A stretch of 64,000 nt of DNA from Eggerthella sinensis (lineage in GTDB: Bacteria; Actinomycetota; Coriobacteriia; Coriobacteriales; Eggerthellaceae), in contig NZ_PPTT01000005.1 in NCBI RefSeq assembly GCF_003339815.1, forward strand, positions 124,001-188,000, read 5' to 3'. The translations under genes and the position numbers were made by a program. Below the pieces are notes generated by a model. It had not been told where the DNA came from, searched no databases, and worked only from the letters and a program-made list of their open reading frames with translations. This document shows positions 36,765 through 46,423 of the stretch, piece after piece; position 1 is the first letter of the stretch, and each line of letters starts with the position of its first letter.

Positions 36765-37736
36765 CTACGCTGCCTCAACCTCAGGCAGCGGCACCACCGT
36801 AGTGGGATCGCCGCCCTCATCGACAACCTGCATGACCTTCTTCCACGTATCCTCGTCGCGCGGAGTCAACCAAAGACCGTCGTATTCCTCCATGAAGTCG
36901 CCTACATAGGGGCCGGTCCCCGAGAGCACCGTGATCTCGTCAGCATGCGCCGCAAAGTCAGCCACCATAGCGGCCAACTCGTCCGTCGGCCAGTTCGTGT
37001 CGGCATTGGCAAGAAGCGTATCGACATGCGCCGCAGCGTTTGCGGGATCAGCCGCCACCTGCTTGATACCCGCTTCCACGATCTGACGATCCTGAATCTG
37101 ACGACAAGCCTCGATGTCGGCGGCGTACAGCTTGCGAACGCGGGCGAGCACCAAGGCCTGGGGGCCGTTGAGCTCTTGCGTACCAGCACTCAGCACTATC
37201 TTGTCACCGCCAACAATATCCTTTAAATGGAGATCAATGGGTACATTGGCAGTTATTCCGCCAATCTCATTTACAAAGTTCTCGAAACCGACGAACCCCA
37301 TATCGAGATAGTATCGCACATGCACGCCCGTCAATTTTTCCACTTCGGCAATTGCGGCATCAATACCTCCCTGACGATAAATCTCGTTGATCTTCACTAC
37401 CGAGCCATCCAAAGTCGCTTCAGTGTCGCGAGCAATGCTGACGAGGGTTACTCGATACGTCTCGGGATCAACGCGAGCCAACATCATGGTATCCGAGCGC
37501 CCTGTACCATCAGCATAGTTGGCGTTTTCAATCTCAGTCGTTCCCTTGCGGGAGTCATTACCAACGACGAGTACATAAAAGGGATCTTCCGTACTCTTTC
37601 CGGCCTCTTGCATAAGCTGTACGTCCGTCGCCGTCTCCGAAGGAGCAGCCTCCTGCTGCTGACAACCCGATAGCAGCAGGAGCGCGAATACGCCGCACAC
37701 CGCGACCGCCATACAAGCGATCCGTTTCAGTTTCAC
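36765..37736 (-). CDS. LytR-CpsA-Psr (LCP) family ligase, lipoprotein form
   Basis: A 323-residue LCP protein. LCP enzymes transfer undecaprenyl-linked glycopolymers to peptidoglycan outside the membrane. The catalytic segments are VVGNDSRKG, GRSDTMMLARVD, VSIARDT and ARVRKLY. Unlike most LCP proteins, it carries a lipobox (LLLLSGC) instead of a simple membrane anchor. GTG at 37736 is chosen because AAGGA lies nine bases upstream. It follows a GT2 gene by 37 bases and is one of three LCP genes in the locus. Confidence 0.88.
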   Translation of the reverse strand: MKLKRIACMAVAVCGVFALLLLSGCQQQEAAPSETATDVQLMQEAGKSTEDPFYVLVVGNDSRKGTTEIENANYADGTGRSDTMMLARVDPETYRVTLVSIARDTEATLDGSVVKINEIYRQGGIDAAIAEVEKLTGVHVRYYLDMGFVGFENFVNEIGGITANVPIDLHLKDIVGGDKIVLSAGTQELNGPQALVLARVRKLYAADIEACRQIQDRQIVEAGIKQVAADPANAAAHVDTLLANADTNWPTDELAAMVADFAAHADEITVLSGTGPYVGDFMEEYDGLWLTPRDEDTWKKVMQVVDEGGDPTTVVPLPEVEAA

Positions 37737-37773
37737 TAAGATCATTCCTTTCAACACAACCATTCCCCTTGCT

Positions 37774-38796
37774 TTAGCGGTTCAATTTGTCCTTCAACCA
37801 GCAGGGCATCGCCATGATAGCACGACCCACCCTGTACGTCGTCGAATCGAGGTACTCTTTACGAACTCCGGCCATTTCCTCGGCATGCTCGATCACGTGC
37901 AAGCGAAACGAAATACACTCGTCCGCATCGAGACGCTCCGCGCACGCTTCCAACGCTGCGGGCTCAAGCGACAAGGCGTCGAACGCCGCCCTGTCGTAGC
38001 AAAACGCAATATGATGCAGCAGTGCCTGAGAAAACGCCCGAGAGCAGGCTTCGGCGCGCTGTCGCAGCCAAGCCTCGAGCTCGTACGCGCATTTGAAATG
38101 CCCGTAGACGTGTCGCAGCTCCCGCTTCGCCGTCATCGTGGACTCCGCGCGCACCCTTCGAACGTACAGCGGCTCATTGAGAAACGCGGCGCGCGGCGCC
38201 GAGGCAAGCATGAGACAGGTGAAGAGGTTGTCCTCGTGGATGATTCCCTCATAGAACAGGATGCCCGATTCCATCAGGAACTCGCGGCGGACGAACTGGA
38301 GCGCGGGCGAGACGCAAAACGAGTCCGCTTGAACGAACCGTACGAGCAGCTCTTGCCCGTTCATGACGCCTTCAATGGTCGCACGATCGTCGTAATCGTC
38401 GCGATACCGCGCGCGGGCTTCCGCATCTTCGTATACGGTGCGCGCCGAGAAGAACAGATCGTCCAACTCATCGCGCTCCGCTTGCTCAAGCAGCACCTCG
38501 AGGGTCCGGCTCGCGTAATAGTCGTCGGCATCGAGAAACAGGAGGTACTTCCCCGTCGAGCGCGCGATGCCGACATTGCGCGCAGCCGATTGCCCGGCGT
38601 TCTCTTGCGAGACGAACGAGAAGCGATCGTCGTCGCCCACGGTCTTTTGCGCGATAGCAAGGGTGTCGTCGGTCGAACCATCGTCGATGCAGACGGCCTC
38701 AAAGCTCTGAAACGTTTGACGCTGGAGCGACGTCAGACACTCGGAAATATACGCTCCGACGTTGTACATGGGAATGACAATGGAAACATCCGCCAC
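37774..38796 (-). CDS. Glycosyltransferase family 2
   Basis: A 340-residue GT-A enzyme with SIVIPMYNVGAYISECLTSL, CIDDGSTDDT and FLDADDYYASRTLEVLL. The C-terminal third is helical. It lies between two LCP genes in one direction, so it probably builds the polymer those ligases attach. GTG at 38796 has AAAGGGG seven bases upstream. Confidence 0.92.
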   Translation of the reverse strand: MADVSIVIPMYNVGAYISECLTSLQRQTFQSFEAVCIDDGSTDDTLAIAQKTVGDDDRFSFVSQENAGQSAARNVGIARSTGKYLLFLDADDYYASRTLEVLLEQAERDELDDLFFSARTVYEDAEARARYRDDYDDRATIEGVMNGQELLVRFVQADSFCVSPALQFVRREFLMESGILFYEGIIHEDNLFTCLMLASAPRAAFLNEPLYVRRVRAESTMTAKRELRHVYGHFKCAYELEAWLRQRAEACSRAFSQALLHHIAFCYDRAAFDALSLEPAALEACAERLDADECISFRLHVIEHAEEMAGVRKEYLDSTTYRVGRAIMAMPCWLKDKLNR

Positions 38797-38814
38797 GGGA
38801 ACGCCCCTTTCTCG

Positions 38815-40071
38815 TTATGCGGCCTCGTCGAGCGCCGGGGGAACGATGGCAGTAGATTCGACATCCAACCCGCTGGGATCCTCTCCGGAATCAACGACCC
38901 CCATGAGTTTCGCCCACCCTTCGGGATTCTCGTAGCACAACCAAAGGCCGTTGTTCGCCTCGTCGAAGTCTCCGTTGCTTGGGCCGGTGCAACTGTACAT
39001 CGTCATGCCGCCCGAACCGCCGGAAAACGTCAGGCCCAAGGATACGATATCGGATGTGTCCATGTCGGTGCCCACGCTTTCAGCGAGATCGAGTATGGTA
39101 CCGGGAAGCTCCGTCACCGGCTTCTGCAGCACCTTTTCGATGATGGCAGACAGTATCTGACGGATGTTGCTTTGCCGCTTCGCCTCCTGGTTATCGCCGT
39201 ATTCGTGACGAACGCGCGCAAAAATCTGGGCTTGTTGGCCGTCGAGCGTTTGCACGCCGGGCTCGATTGTTACCTTGTCGCCCGTTAAGGCATCTTTGTA
39301 CGACATCTCGATAGGCACATCGACCGTAATGCCCCCCAGCTTGTCAACGATCTCCTGAAACTCCGAAAAATGCACCTCGGCATAGTGTGAAATAGGGACG
39401 CCGGTCAACTCGGATACGGCCTTGATGGATCCCGCAGATCCCTCGATATTGTACACCTCGTTGATTTTGACAACCGATCCGTCATCGAGCGTATAAGGGG
39501 TGTCGCGAGGTACGGACACTAAGGTCACTTGTCTGTTTTGGGCATCGACTCGTGCCAGAATCATCACGTCCGAGCGCTGGTTGTCACCCTGCATGGCAGG
39601 ATTCGTCGACGTGCCCGACCCCTCGCGCGAATCAGATCCGAGGAGCAGCATGTAGAAAGGCTGGCCAACTTCTCGCGCCGTTAGAACGGCGTCCACCGAA
39701 GCATCCTGCTCGCTGCCCATGGAAAGAGCATTATTGAGCGCACTCGAGTACCACGCCGTATACCCCCCGACCGCGCACACTGCAGCAACGATCACGGCAA
39801 GCGCGCCTATGCCAACGCGCTTACACAAGCGATTACGCTTCCGTTTTTTGACGTAATCCGGATACAATTGACTTGCCGTGGGCCTCGATGCGACTGGCGA
39901 AGCATGGCCGTCGACTCGACTTCGAGCCGTATCAATCCGATATGGGCGGCTTCGATTACCTGAAGGGGAAACATACCGCTGAGCGTGCTTTCCCCTTTGC
40001 ATGGAGGAAACCTGCTCCGGTCGACTTCCTCTTGAATAATCCGGCCGCAAAATCACACCTTCCCTCAGCAC
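38815..40071 (-). CDS. LytR-CpsA-Psr (LCP) family ligase with long cytosolic N-terminus
   Basis: A protein of up to 418 residues. An Arg/Ser-rich cytosolic tail (about 1-85) precedes one membrane helix (IGALAVIVAAVCAVGGYTAW) and an extracytoplasmic LCP domain with LLGSDSREG, RSDVMILARVD, VSVPRDTPY, KINEVYN and ARVRHEYGDNQEAKRQ. The start is uncertain: GTG at 40071, or TTG at 40050 with AAGG upstream. It starts the LCP-GT2-LCP gene group. Confidence 0.9.
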   Translation of the reverse strand: MLREGVILRPDYSRGSRPEQVSSMQRGKHAQRYVSPSGNRSRPYRIDTARSRVDGHASPVASRPTASQLYPDYVKKRKRNRLCKRVGIGALAVIVAAVCAVGGYTAWYSSALNNALSMGSEQDASVDAVLTAREVGQPFYMLLLGSDSREGSGTSTNPAMQGDNQRSDVMILARVDAQNRQVTLVSVPRDTPYTLDDGSVVKINEVYNIEGSAGSIKAVSELTGVPISHYAEVHFSEFQEIVDKLGGITVDVPIEMSYKDALTGDKVTIEPGVQTLDGQQAQIFARVRHEYGDNQEAKRQSNIRQILSAIIEKVLQKPVTELPGTILDLAESVGTDMDTSDIVSLGLTFSGGSGGMTMYSCTGPSNGDFDEANNGLWLCYENPEGWAKLMGVVDSGEDPSGLDVESTAIVPPALDEAA

Positions 40072-40161
40072 ATACTCAACCTTCGGAGATCATAGCACGT
40101 ACACAAAAGCGCTCGAAGAAAACCCACCAGACCAACAAGCGCCCCATCTCCGCCTTTACCG

Positions 40162-40201
40162 ACAAAAGAAAGGCTGGCCCACTCACGAGGAGAAGCCAGC
40201 C
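40162..40201 (-). terminator. Terminator after the NhaC-family gene
   Basis: On the reverse strand GGCTGGC and GCCAGCC pair around a 16-nt loop and are followed by a T-rich tract (TTTCTTTTG). It lies 23 bases past the transporter stop. Confidence 0.65.
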
Positions 40202-40223
40202 CGAACAATGCTGTGGCGCAATT

Positions 40224-41771
40224 TTATGACTCAGCGAGGACCTCATCCAACTCGCCGATATTTTCAGGGGCGTCCACGCTGCACCCAATAGTTTTCTTGA
40301 GCGCCATCAGCACCAAAACAGTCAGAACGATTCCGACAGGAAGACAAATGAAAGCGTTTTGCACGAAGCCCGCTAGAACGAACATCACAAACGACACAGC
40401 CGCCATGGTGAAAACGTACGGCAGCTGAGTCGATACGTGATCAACGTGATTCATATTTGCACCCGCGGAGGCCATGACCGTAGTATCGGATATAGGAGAG
40501 CAGTGATCGCCGGCAACGGCACCTGCAAGGCACGCCGATATGCCGATGGTCAGCAACGTAGGATCATTTGCAAAGATCGGCAGAACGATAGGGATGAGGA
40601 TGCCGAACGTTCCCCAACTTGTGCCGGTGGAAAAAGCCAAGAAGACGGCTACAAGAAAAATAACGGCGGGCAGCAAGTTGAACAAACCGGGAGCAGCGCC
40701 TTCCATCAGTCCAGCAACAAACACATCCGCACCCAGAAGCCCTGTCATATTCTTCAACGAAACAGCGAGCGTAAGCACCAGAATGGCAGGCACCATGGCA
40801 TTGAATCCAGCAGTGAACGAAACGGACGAGTCTTTAAGAGTTATGACCCGACGGGCCAAGAGATACAGAAAAGACAGAACGAGCGCAATAAGCGCGCCCC
40901 AAGGAAGAGCAACGAATGCGTCGGTGTTGCCGAACGCCGCAATAAGGTCCCCGCTCGCTTCTCCACCGAAGAATCCGCCAACGTAAAGCATGCCCAATAT
41001 GCAGAAGATGATAAGGATAACGACGGGAACAAGCATATCCCAAAGCGTCGCTTTGTTGTTCTCGACAACCTCGTCATTGCCAAGTGAACCCAATTCGCCG
41101 TTACGATAAGCTTCCATTTCAGCTTTCGCCATCGGACCGTAGTCGAAGTTGAGGAAGATAAGTCCTATCACGAACACGATCATCAGCAATGAGTAGAAAT
41201 TGAAAGGGATGGCCTCTATGAACAGCTGAATGCCATTCACGTTCAGGTCGGCCGCTACGCCCGACACGGCAGCCGCCCAAGAAGATACGGGAGCAATCAT
41301 GCAGATAGGAGCAGCTGTCGCGTCGATGATAAATGCCAGCTTCGCACGAGATACGTTCTTGCTATCAGTCAACGGACGCATGACGGAACCGACCGTTAAA
41401 CAGTTGAAGTAGTCGTCGACGAAGATCAATACGCCTAGGGCAAAAGTCGCAATTTCTGCTCCTGCTCGCGACTTTACGTGAACGGCAGCCCATCGACCAA
41501 ACGCAGCCGCGCCGCCGGCATTGCTCACTAACGCCACCACAATGCCCAGCATGACCAAGAATACGAAAATTCCGGCATTGTCCGCGACGGCGGGAACCAA
41601 GCCGTCGTTCACGATAGCGTCGAGAGTGAGCGTAGGATCGAAACCGGCCACGAGCAGCGCCCCCATGACGATACCGACAAACAGGGACAGGTACGTCTCC
41701 TTGGTAACCAGAGCCAGAACGATGGCAACCAGAGCCGGGACGAGCGCCCAAGCCGTATTCGCAAATTCCAC
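40224..41771 (-). CDS. NhaC-family transporter, probable lysine transporter
   Basis: A 515-residue membrane protein with about twelve to thirteen helices. Family motifs include VDDYFNCLTVGSVMRPL, APVSSWAAAVSG, STGTSWGTFGILIPI and LAGAVAGDHCSPISDTTVMAS. NhaC-family proteins are named as Na+/H+ antiporters, but members preceded by lysine riboswitches are predicted lysine transporters, and such a riboswitch lies directly upstream here. GTG at 41771 is chosen because AAAGGAA lies seven bases upstream; longer in-frame extensions read into the riboswitch. Confidence 0.9.
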   Translation of the reverse strand: MEFANTAWALVPALVAIVLALVTKETYLSLFVGIVMGALLVAGFDPTLTLDAIVNDGLVPAVADNAGIFVFLVMLGIVVALVSNAGGAAAFGRWAAVHVKSRAGAEIATFALGVLIFVDDYFNCLTVGSVMRPLTDSKNVSRAKLAFIIDATAAPICMIAPVSSWAAAVSGVAADLNVNGIQLFIEAIPFNFYSLLMIVFVIGLIFLNFDYGPMAKAEMEAYRNGELGSLGNDEVVENNKATLWDMLVPVVILIIFCILGMLYVGGFFGGEASGDLIAAFGNTDAFVALPWGALIALVLSFLYLLARRVITLKDSSVSFTAGFNAMVPAILVLTLAVSLKNMTGLLGADVFVAGLMEGAAPGLFNLLPAVIFLVAVFLAFSTGTSWGTFGILIPIVLPIFANDPTLLTIGISACLAGAVAGDHCSPISDTTVMASAGANMNHVDHVSTQLPYVFTMAAVSFVMFVLAGFVQNAFICLPVGIVLTVLVLMALKKTIGCSVDAPENIGELDEVLAES

Positions 41772-41839
41772 GCGCGTTTCCTTTCCGCAGCTAGCCTGAT
41801 CATGGCTAGGCGTCAAGGCATCAACTTGGCGTCTGACCA

Positions 41840-41999
41840 TGGCAGCTCTCCGCATGTATGCGACAGTACGCAAGATATTATCTTGCGTCCCAGGAATTAG
41901 AGGGTTCGGGTACCCTCTAATCCTTCGGCGGCTTTCCCTTTCGCCCATGCGCACCCAAACGCTCTAATAGGGATACTGATGAAAGCCGCGCCTCTACCA
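41840..41999 (-). promoter_or_regulatory. Lysine riboswitch (L box)
   Basis: The reverse strand carries the lysine-aptamer core in order: AGAGGCGCGG near 41995, CGAAAGGGAAAGCCGCCGAAGG around 41921-41942, a 10-bp hairpin arm (ATTAGAGGGT / ACCCTCTAAT), CCTGGG, a second 10-bp arm (ACGCAAGATA / TATCTTGCGT), then ACTGTCGC and GGAGAGC. Helix P1 closes by TGGTAG (41999-41994) with CTGCCA (41845-41840). The region to the GTG at 41771 holds a CTAGCC/GGCTAG hairpin just before the ribosome site and no T run, so control is probably translational. High lysine should reduce expression of the transporter. Confidence 0.88.
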
Positions 42000-42029
42000 C
42001 GATTTCATTATCATGTTGCAATTAAATGG

Positions 42030-42057
42030 ATACTACCATGCGTAAATCCCGTGTCAA
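42030..42057 (-). promoter_or_regulatory. Promoter of the lysine-riboswitch leader
   Basis: On the reverse strand a consensus TTGACA (42057-42052) and TAGTAT (42035-42030) are 16 bp apart. Transcription would begin near 42022, just ahead of the aptamer, giving a leader of about 250 nt. Confidence 0.72.
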
Positions 42058-42126
42058 TAGTACGAATTCGAAAGCGTCCGGACAAAGCCCTTCCAAACGA
42101 AGGAAACGCCGGAAAAGTTGAGTCGA

Positions 42127-44166
42127 TCAGCTCCGGCCACGGGAAACCTTTAACCCCATGCGTTTCGCAAATCGATCAGCATACGATCCATCGCTGCAAA
42201 CAAGTACCACCTTCTCGCTTCCGACAAATGCATCATCTTCTATTTGCGCAATCGAATCAGGAAGCCTTACCGCCGTAAGGTTATGACAATACGCAAAGGC
42301 GCGTTGACCAATATGCACACACCCATCAGCGACAAATACAGTTTCCAACTTCGCACAAGAATTGAAAGCACTCCTCTCTATTATGCGAAGCGATGGAGGG
42401 GTTTCGATTCTTTCTATTTGATTAGCTTGATAGAAAGCCGCATATCCAATATTTCGAAGCGTTGAAGGGAACTGTACGCTTTTCGTATACGCGCTGCCCT
42501 CGAAAGCGGCCCGTGCTATGTTGGTGACCGCCCGTCCCTCAATTGTCTCGGGAATCGCAACATCGCAACAGGAAGCAAGCTTTCCTCGCACTGTTGCATG
42601 ATCCGTGTAAACAAAGTAGCGCAGCACATCGTCGCGAAACTCGCCCGACCTAAACTCATAGCGCTCGAACTCTTCGTGAAACGCGGTTCCAAAAACCCTA
42701 TCCACTGCAAGCTCAAGCTTCATGCCGTGGCTGCCCTTGACCATGAGAACGTCATTCACGGATACGTGCTTCTCCATCAAAGAAATCAGTTCGTCGAAGC
42801 ATTCGGTATGCGCAACGCAAGTCGCATTGCCAAGCCGAGCGGCATCCGCAATGTGGCGACTTGCCGAACCGTAACATATGAGCTTTTCAATTTTTGATCG
42901 TGCGACCATTTCCCCAACGCGTCGATGAAATAATGCTTCCTCCTCGCCCGTCTCAAGCATATCCGCCAGCACGGCAACCCGGTGGCCCCCTTCGGGAACG
43001 CCCACCATCTCAAAAGCATCAAAGGCGCTCTGCATGCTCTCGGGCGAAGCATTGTAGCAATCAAGGTATATCGAATGCCCGCCATACCGTACCAAATTCT
43101 GCCGGATGCCTGAAGGTCGATAAGATGCAAGGCCAAAAACGATTTCTTCATCAGTCATATCAGCCCAAACGCCGGCAGCGAAAACCGCAAGAGCGTTAAG
43201 CACATTGTGCCTTCCAAAGCAGTTCAGCGTCACTGCAACAACTTTGTCTTCATAGAGGACATCGAATGCAAGACGCGATCCATCACTACGTATATTGGCC
43301 GCTCGATAATCGCATTCTTCATTATCTATGCCATAGTACACAACGCTACGAGAACACGAAACTCCCCACTGGAAAGGATCGTCGCCATTAAGTATCATCA
43401 ATCCCTCACCGGTAGGCATTCCTTCTTGAACGCTTAGACAGCTATCGAGGATCCTCTCCTGCGTTCCAAACGCCTCCAAATGGGAAGAACCCACCAGCGT
43501 CACAATCGCAGCTTGCGGCTGAACCACTTTGGCGATAACACCAGCAGCGCAATACGGAGGACCCTCCATCGTTTCCTGCACGTAGTACATATGCTCCGGT
43601 TTGAGACGCTGAACCACCCCTCCGGCAAGACGGAGATTATTAGCGCTACTATCATTGCAATGAGCAGGATACTTGCTTTTCAAAACCGCCGCAGCCATCT
43701 GGGTAGTTGTCGTTTTGCCAATACTTCCCGTAACGCTTAGCGTTTTCGGACGAAAACGAGCGCGAACGCTCGAGCAAATCAGGCAATACGCTTCAACCGG
43801 ATCAGGATACAGCAGGCATGGATAGTCCTTTATCTGGAAGGGCGCGATTAGCAAAGCAGCCCCTCTGGCTATCGCCACATCAGCAAGCTCTACGCATCTC
43901 TCTGGCGAAGTGTAGGTGTTCGGAACAGATGTATTGACCGTAATGACAGCTACGCCTCCAGGCTGAACATCATGTGCAAAATACACACGCGTGTATGTAC
44001 TGTCAGAACCGCTGATCGGCAATTTGAGTATTTCGCATATCCAAAACTTCGTCAAAATCGAGAACTCAGACGAATAGTTCGCAACCGACGCATCCTGAAA
44101 AGATACCGTCTCACGAGATTCCAACACGTACCCTCCTAGCGCACTAATCTTGACATTGCATTGCAA
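42127..44166 (-). CDS. Mur-ligase (MurF-like) fused to BspA-type leucine-rich repeats
   Basis: A 679-residue protein. Residues about 50-130 resemble a MurF N-terminal region, 140-330 a Mur central ATPase domain (VTGSIGKTTTTQM P-loop; NALAVFAAG) and 345-480 a Mur C-terminal domain (GGHSIYLDCYNASPESM, DVLMVKGSHGMKLELAV). Residues about 540-660 hold LRR_5/BspA repeats (FEGSAYTKSVQFPSTLRNIGYAAFY-type units). Mur ligases form amide bonds with amino acids using ATP. The leucine-rich part is normally extracellular, so its presence on a cytosolic ligase is unusual. It is four bases after an ATP-grasp gene. A role in polymer aminoacylation is inferred. The ribosome site is weak. Confidence 0.82.
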   Translation of the reverse strand: MQCNVKISALGGYVLESRETVSFQDASVANYSSEFSILTKFWICEILKLPISGSDSTYTRVYFAHDVQPGGVAVITVNTSVPNTYTSPERCVELADVAIARGAALLIAPFQIKDYPCLLYPDPVEAYCLICSSVRARFRPKTLSVTGSIGKTTTTQMAAAVLKSKYPAHCNDSSANNLRLAGGVVQRLKPEHMYYVQETMEGPPYCAAGVIAKVVQPQAAIVTLVGSSHLEAFGTQERILDSCLSVQEGMPTGEGLMILNGDDPFQWGVSCSRSVVYYGIDNEECDYRAANIRSDGSRLAFDVLYEDKVVAVTLNCFGRHNVLNALAVFAAGVWADMTDEEIVFGLASYRPSGIRQNLVRYGGHSIYLDCYNASPESMQSAFDAFEMVGVPEGGHRVAVLADMLETGEEEALFHRRVGEMVARSKIEKLICYGSASRHIADAARLGNATCVAHTECFDELISLMEKHVSVNDVLMVKGSHGMKLELAVDRVFGTAFHEEFERYEFRSGEFRDDVLRYFVYTDHATVRGKLASCCDVAIPETIEGRAVTNIARAAFEGSAYTKSVQFPSTLRNIGYAAFYQANQIERIETPPSLRIIERSAFNSCAKLETVFVADGCVHIGQRAFAYCHNLTAVRLPDSIAQIEDDAFVGSEKVVLVCSDGSYADRFAKRMGLKVSRGRS

Positions 44167-44169
44167 CGC

Positions 44170-46383
44170 TTACCATGTATCCAGGTGATACGCTTCCGCT
44201 TTCAATCGCATCTTATCCCTAAAGTATTCCCTGAATTCATCCGAATGCTCATAAACCTTATGAAGGTCTTGATGAATATTTATTTCTAGTATCTTGAAGC
44301 CGTCATCGGTAATAGCAATATCGAATCCCAGATACTCGAGTTCGGGCATAAAAGAGCAAACGCTCTTCACTTCTTCACACATGTAGCTCCAATTCGGGAC
44401 AATACCCTTGATCCGCACTCCCGTATCCGGGTGAACCGGACACGGAACAAATACATGGTCCACAATTCGCTCTGGACAGTAATACTCCCCCGTGTCGATA
44501 TCGACCTTTGCGCAAATGCCTCCGTAACCTACATTGTCCGTAAATCCAGTACTCGAAGACCCAATGCGCATATACGTTTGCATGATTTTTGGCTCGAAAC
44601 CTGATTGATTCACTACCGCAACTCGAATGGTGTTAACCGAGTGAGGATAAATTCTGCGCAATTCTTCATGCAGGAAGAGGTACTCGGTGACAATGTAATA
44701 AGAATTGAAGCCGCGAATCATTTCTTCAATATCCGCTTCGCTCTTCTCTTCCCCGTTAACCAGATATCGGCAGCCTGCATACTCAAGACGATAAAAGCCA
44801 TCACCATGAGTGCCCGAGGAGGGCTTCAGCGCCAATAATCCTTTTGCTTGCAACAAGGAAAAGAGATCAGCGAACGTGGCGCCCATCCCATCCGGTGCGT
44901 CTTGAAGCGTTTTCAGGCACGTCTCGCCTTCCATTTTGATAATAATGTAATAGTACTCCGCCAAAAGATGCTTATAGGGCTCCAGGACATAGCGTGTTGT
45001 CGTCTTATCGTTTACCCAAATTTGAAAACGATTGTTGATTCTGTTCAACCAATGATATTGATAATCCGATATGTATGTCCGATAGGTTTCCTCGGTCAAA
45101 TGATATTGTTCTATTCGAAAGGACTGGAATCCGCGGCGCCAGCACCATAGTTTCTGCCTTAAGGTCGTACTTTTGGTATTGTGAAAATCTGATTTAACGG
45201 CATCGAACCATAATTTCTGCATGTACGGTCGCACGCCAGAGCGACATAGCTTTCTAATGAGACGATTCTCATGCCTCGTCTTAATGGTGTGCCAATCGTA
45301 CGAGGCATCCACCTCGAATAGTTCGTGCTTCTTTTTCGCCCTGTTCATGAGATATTCATTGAGCTCTTGGCTGTGTTCCACAAGAGGCAAGGTGGGATTC
45401 GCGGAGAACGAATATACGACAAATGAATCTTTTGTCGGAATAAGATAAACGGTAAAGAATTCTATCTCGCTAATATACGAGGCCATCCCCTTCACAGCCT
45501 CAACCATATCAGACCAGTGAGGAACCGAGCGGCCATCGCACACACCCTCAGCTGAAATCGGAGCATACACCAAACCAGAATCCTGCCCTCGATCCAAAAC
45601 GTACGCATCCAGTATCTCCGTTTTAGCCAAACGCTCATTTGCAACGTAAAGCTTAACGACGCCGCTGAACCCCGAAGCCTGCTCGAAGTAATCACAAATG
45701 ACGTGACCGTATTCAAACTTCGAAAACAACTCATGTAGATCGCTTTTGGTGTAGAGAGGAGACTCATCTTCTGCACTCAACAGCGCCATTCGATCATAGT
45801 GATACCCGAATATCCTAAACCACTCACTTCCGATTGGATCACTCTTCAATGCAAACTGATCGCCACCAACGTGCTCAACAAGATAGCTGCAACGCCGCCT
45901 CGACGGTGCTGTCGGTCGAACGACCAGCTTCCCTCGTTTCTCAAGCAACTCGACAAAAGCGTCGTACCCCTCCCCGACACTCCTGTTAAGCGTGTCGGAG
46001 GGAAGAAAAATGTTCTCATGCTCTCTTCGAATGATGTTGAAGTAAAGCCGAGGAAGGAACATTGAATACCGTGCGAGAATATGCTCTATCGTGACCAGAT
46101 CACCGATCCATTTTGAAAAACTATTGTTGAACGGCTGCAGGAACAGGTAATCCAGATCGCTAATTACCCTATCGGAATTCCGTTTGAGATCGTATTTTTC
46201 AATACTTTCGTAGAGAAAACCGCGCTCATGCGCCCATTCCATGTCTTTGCGATTCTCGGCAGAAACGCTCGCTTCATCGACAAGCACTTTTTTGTACCAT
46301 GAATTCGCCAAGCGCCTCGAGCATCCCCGCTTTCTCCATGAGGCAATGAAACGCTCTTTTTTAAGTCTTCCGATCGGGTTCAT
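44170..46383 (-). CDS. Tandem sugar-transfer-associated ATP-grasp protein, degenerate N-half
   Basis: A 737-residue protein made of two copies of an ATPgrasp_ST-like domain (about 1-365 and 375-737). Each half begins with a WAHERGF or WRRGF-type helix and a Y-x-WL-x-IN segment. The C-half keeps an ATP-grasp loop (LALKPSSGTHGDGFYRLEY) and the metal-binding EINIHQDLHK. In the N-half these read VVRPTAPSRRRCSYLVEH and VYSFSANPTL, so it is probably inactive and structural. The family is found in polysaccharide loci, but its reaction is not established; ATP-grasp folds usually make amide or thioester bonds. It lies between two related genes. Confidence 0.8.
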   Translation of the reverse strand: MNPIGRLKKERFIASWRKRGCSRRLANSWYKKVLVDEASVSAENRKDMEWAHERGFLYESIEKYDLKRNSDRVISDLDYLFLQPFNNSFSKWIGDLVTIEHILARYSMFLPRLYFNIIRREHENIFLPSDTLNRSVGEGYDAFVELLEKRGKLVVRPTAPSRRRCSYLVEHVGGDQFALKSDPIGSEWFRIFGYHYDRMALLSAEDESPLYTKSDLHELFSKFEYGHVICDYFEQASGFSGVVKLYVANERLAKTEILDAYVLDRGQDSGLVYAPISAEGVCDGRSVPHWSDMVEAVKGMASYISEIEFFTVYLIPTKDSFVVYSFSANPTLPLVEHSQELNEYLMNRAKKKHELFEVDASYDWHTIKTRHENRLIRKLCRSGVRPYMQKLWFDAVKSDFHNTKSTTLRQKLWCWRRGFQSFRIEQYHLTEETYRTYISDYQYHWLNRINNRFQIWVNDKTTTRYVLEPYKHLLAEYYYIIIKMEGETCLKTLQDAPDGMGATFADLFSLLQAKGLLALKPSSGTHGDGFYRLEYAGCRYLVNGEEKSEADIEEMIRGFNSYYIVTEYLFLHEELRRIYPHSVNTIRVAVVNQSGFEPKIMQTYMRIGSSSTGFTDNVGYGGICAKVDIDTGEYYCPERIVDHVFVPCPVHPDTGVRIKGIVPNWSYMCEEVKSVCSFMPELEYLGFDIAITDDGFKILEINIHQDLHKVYEHSDEFREYFRDKMRLKAEAYHLDTW

Positions 46384-46423
46384 ATCTTCTTCCTGTTCGC
46401 TCCGCTTGCGACGAGCTATCGTC

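Noticed and set aside
41871-41920. Two perfect hairpins read at first as back-to-back terminators
   Set aside because: They lack T runs and match the internal arms of the lysine aptamer, with the conserved linker CCTGGG between them.
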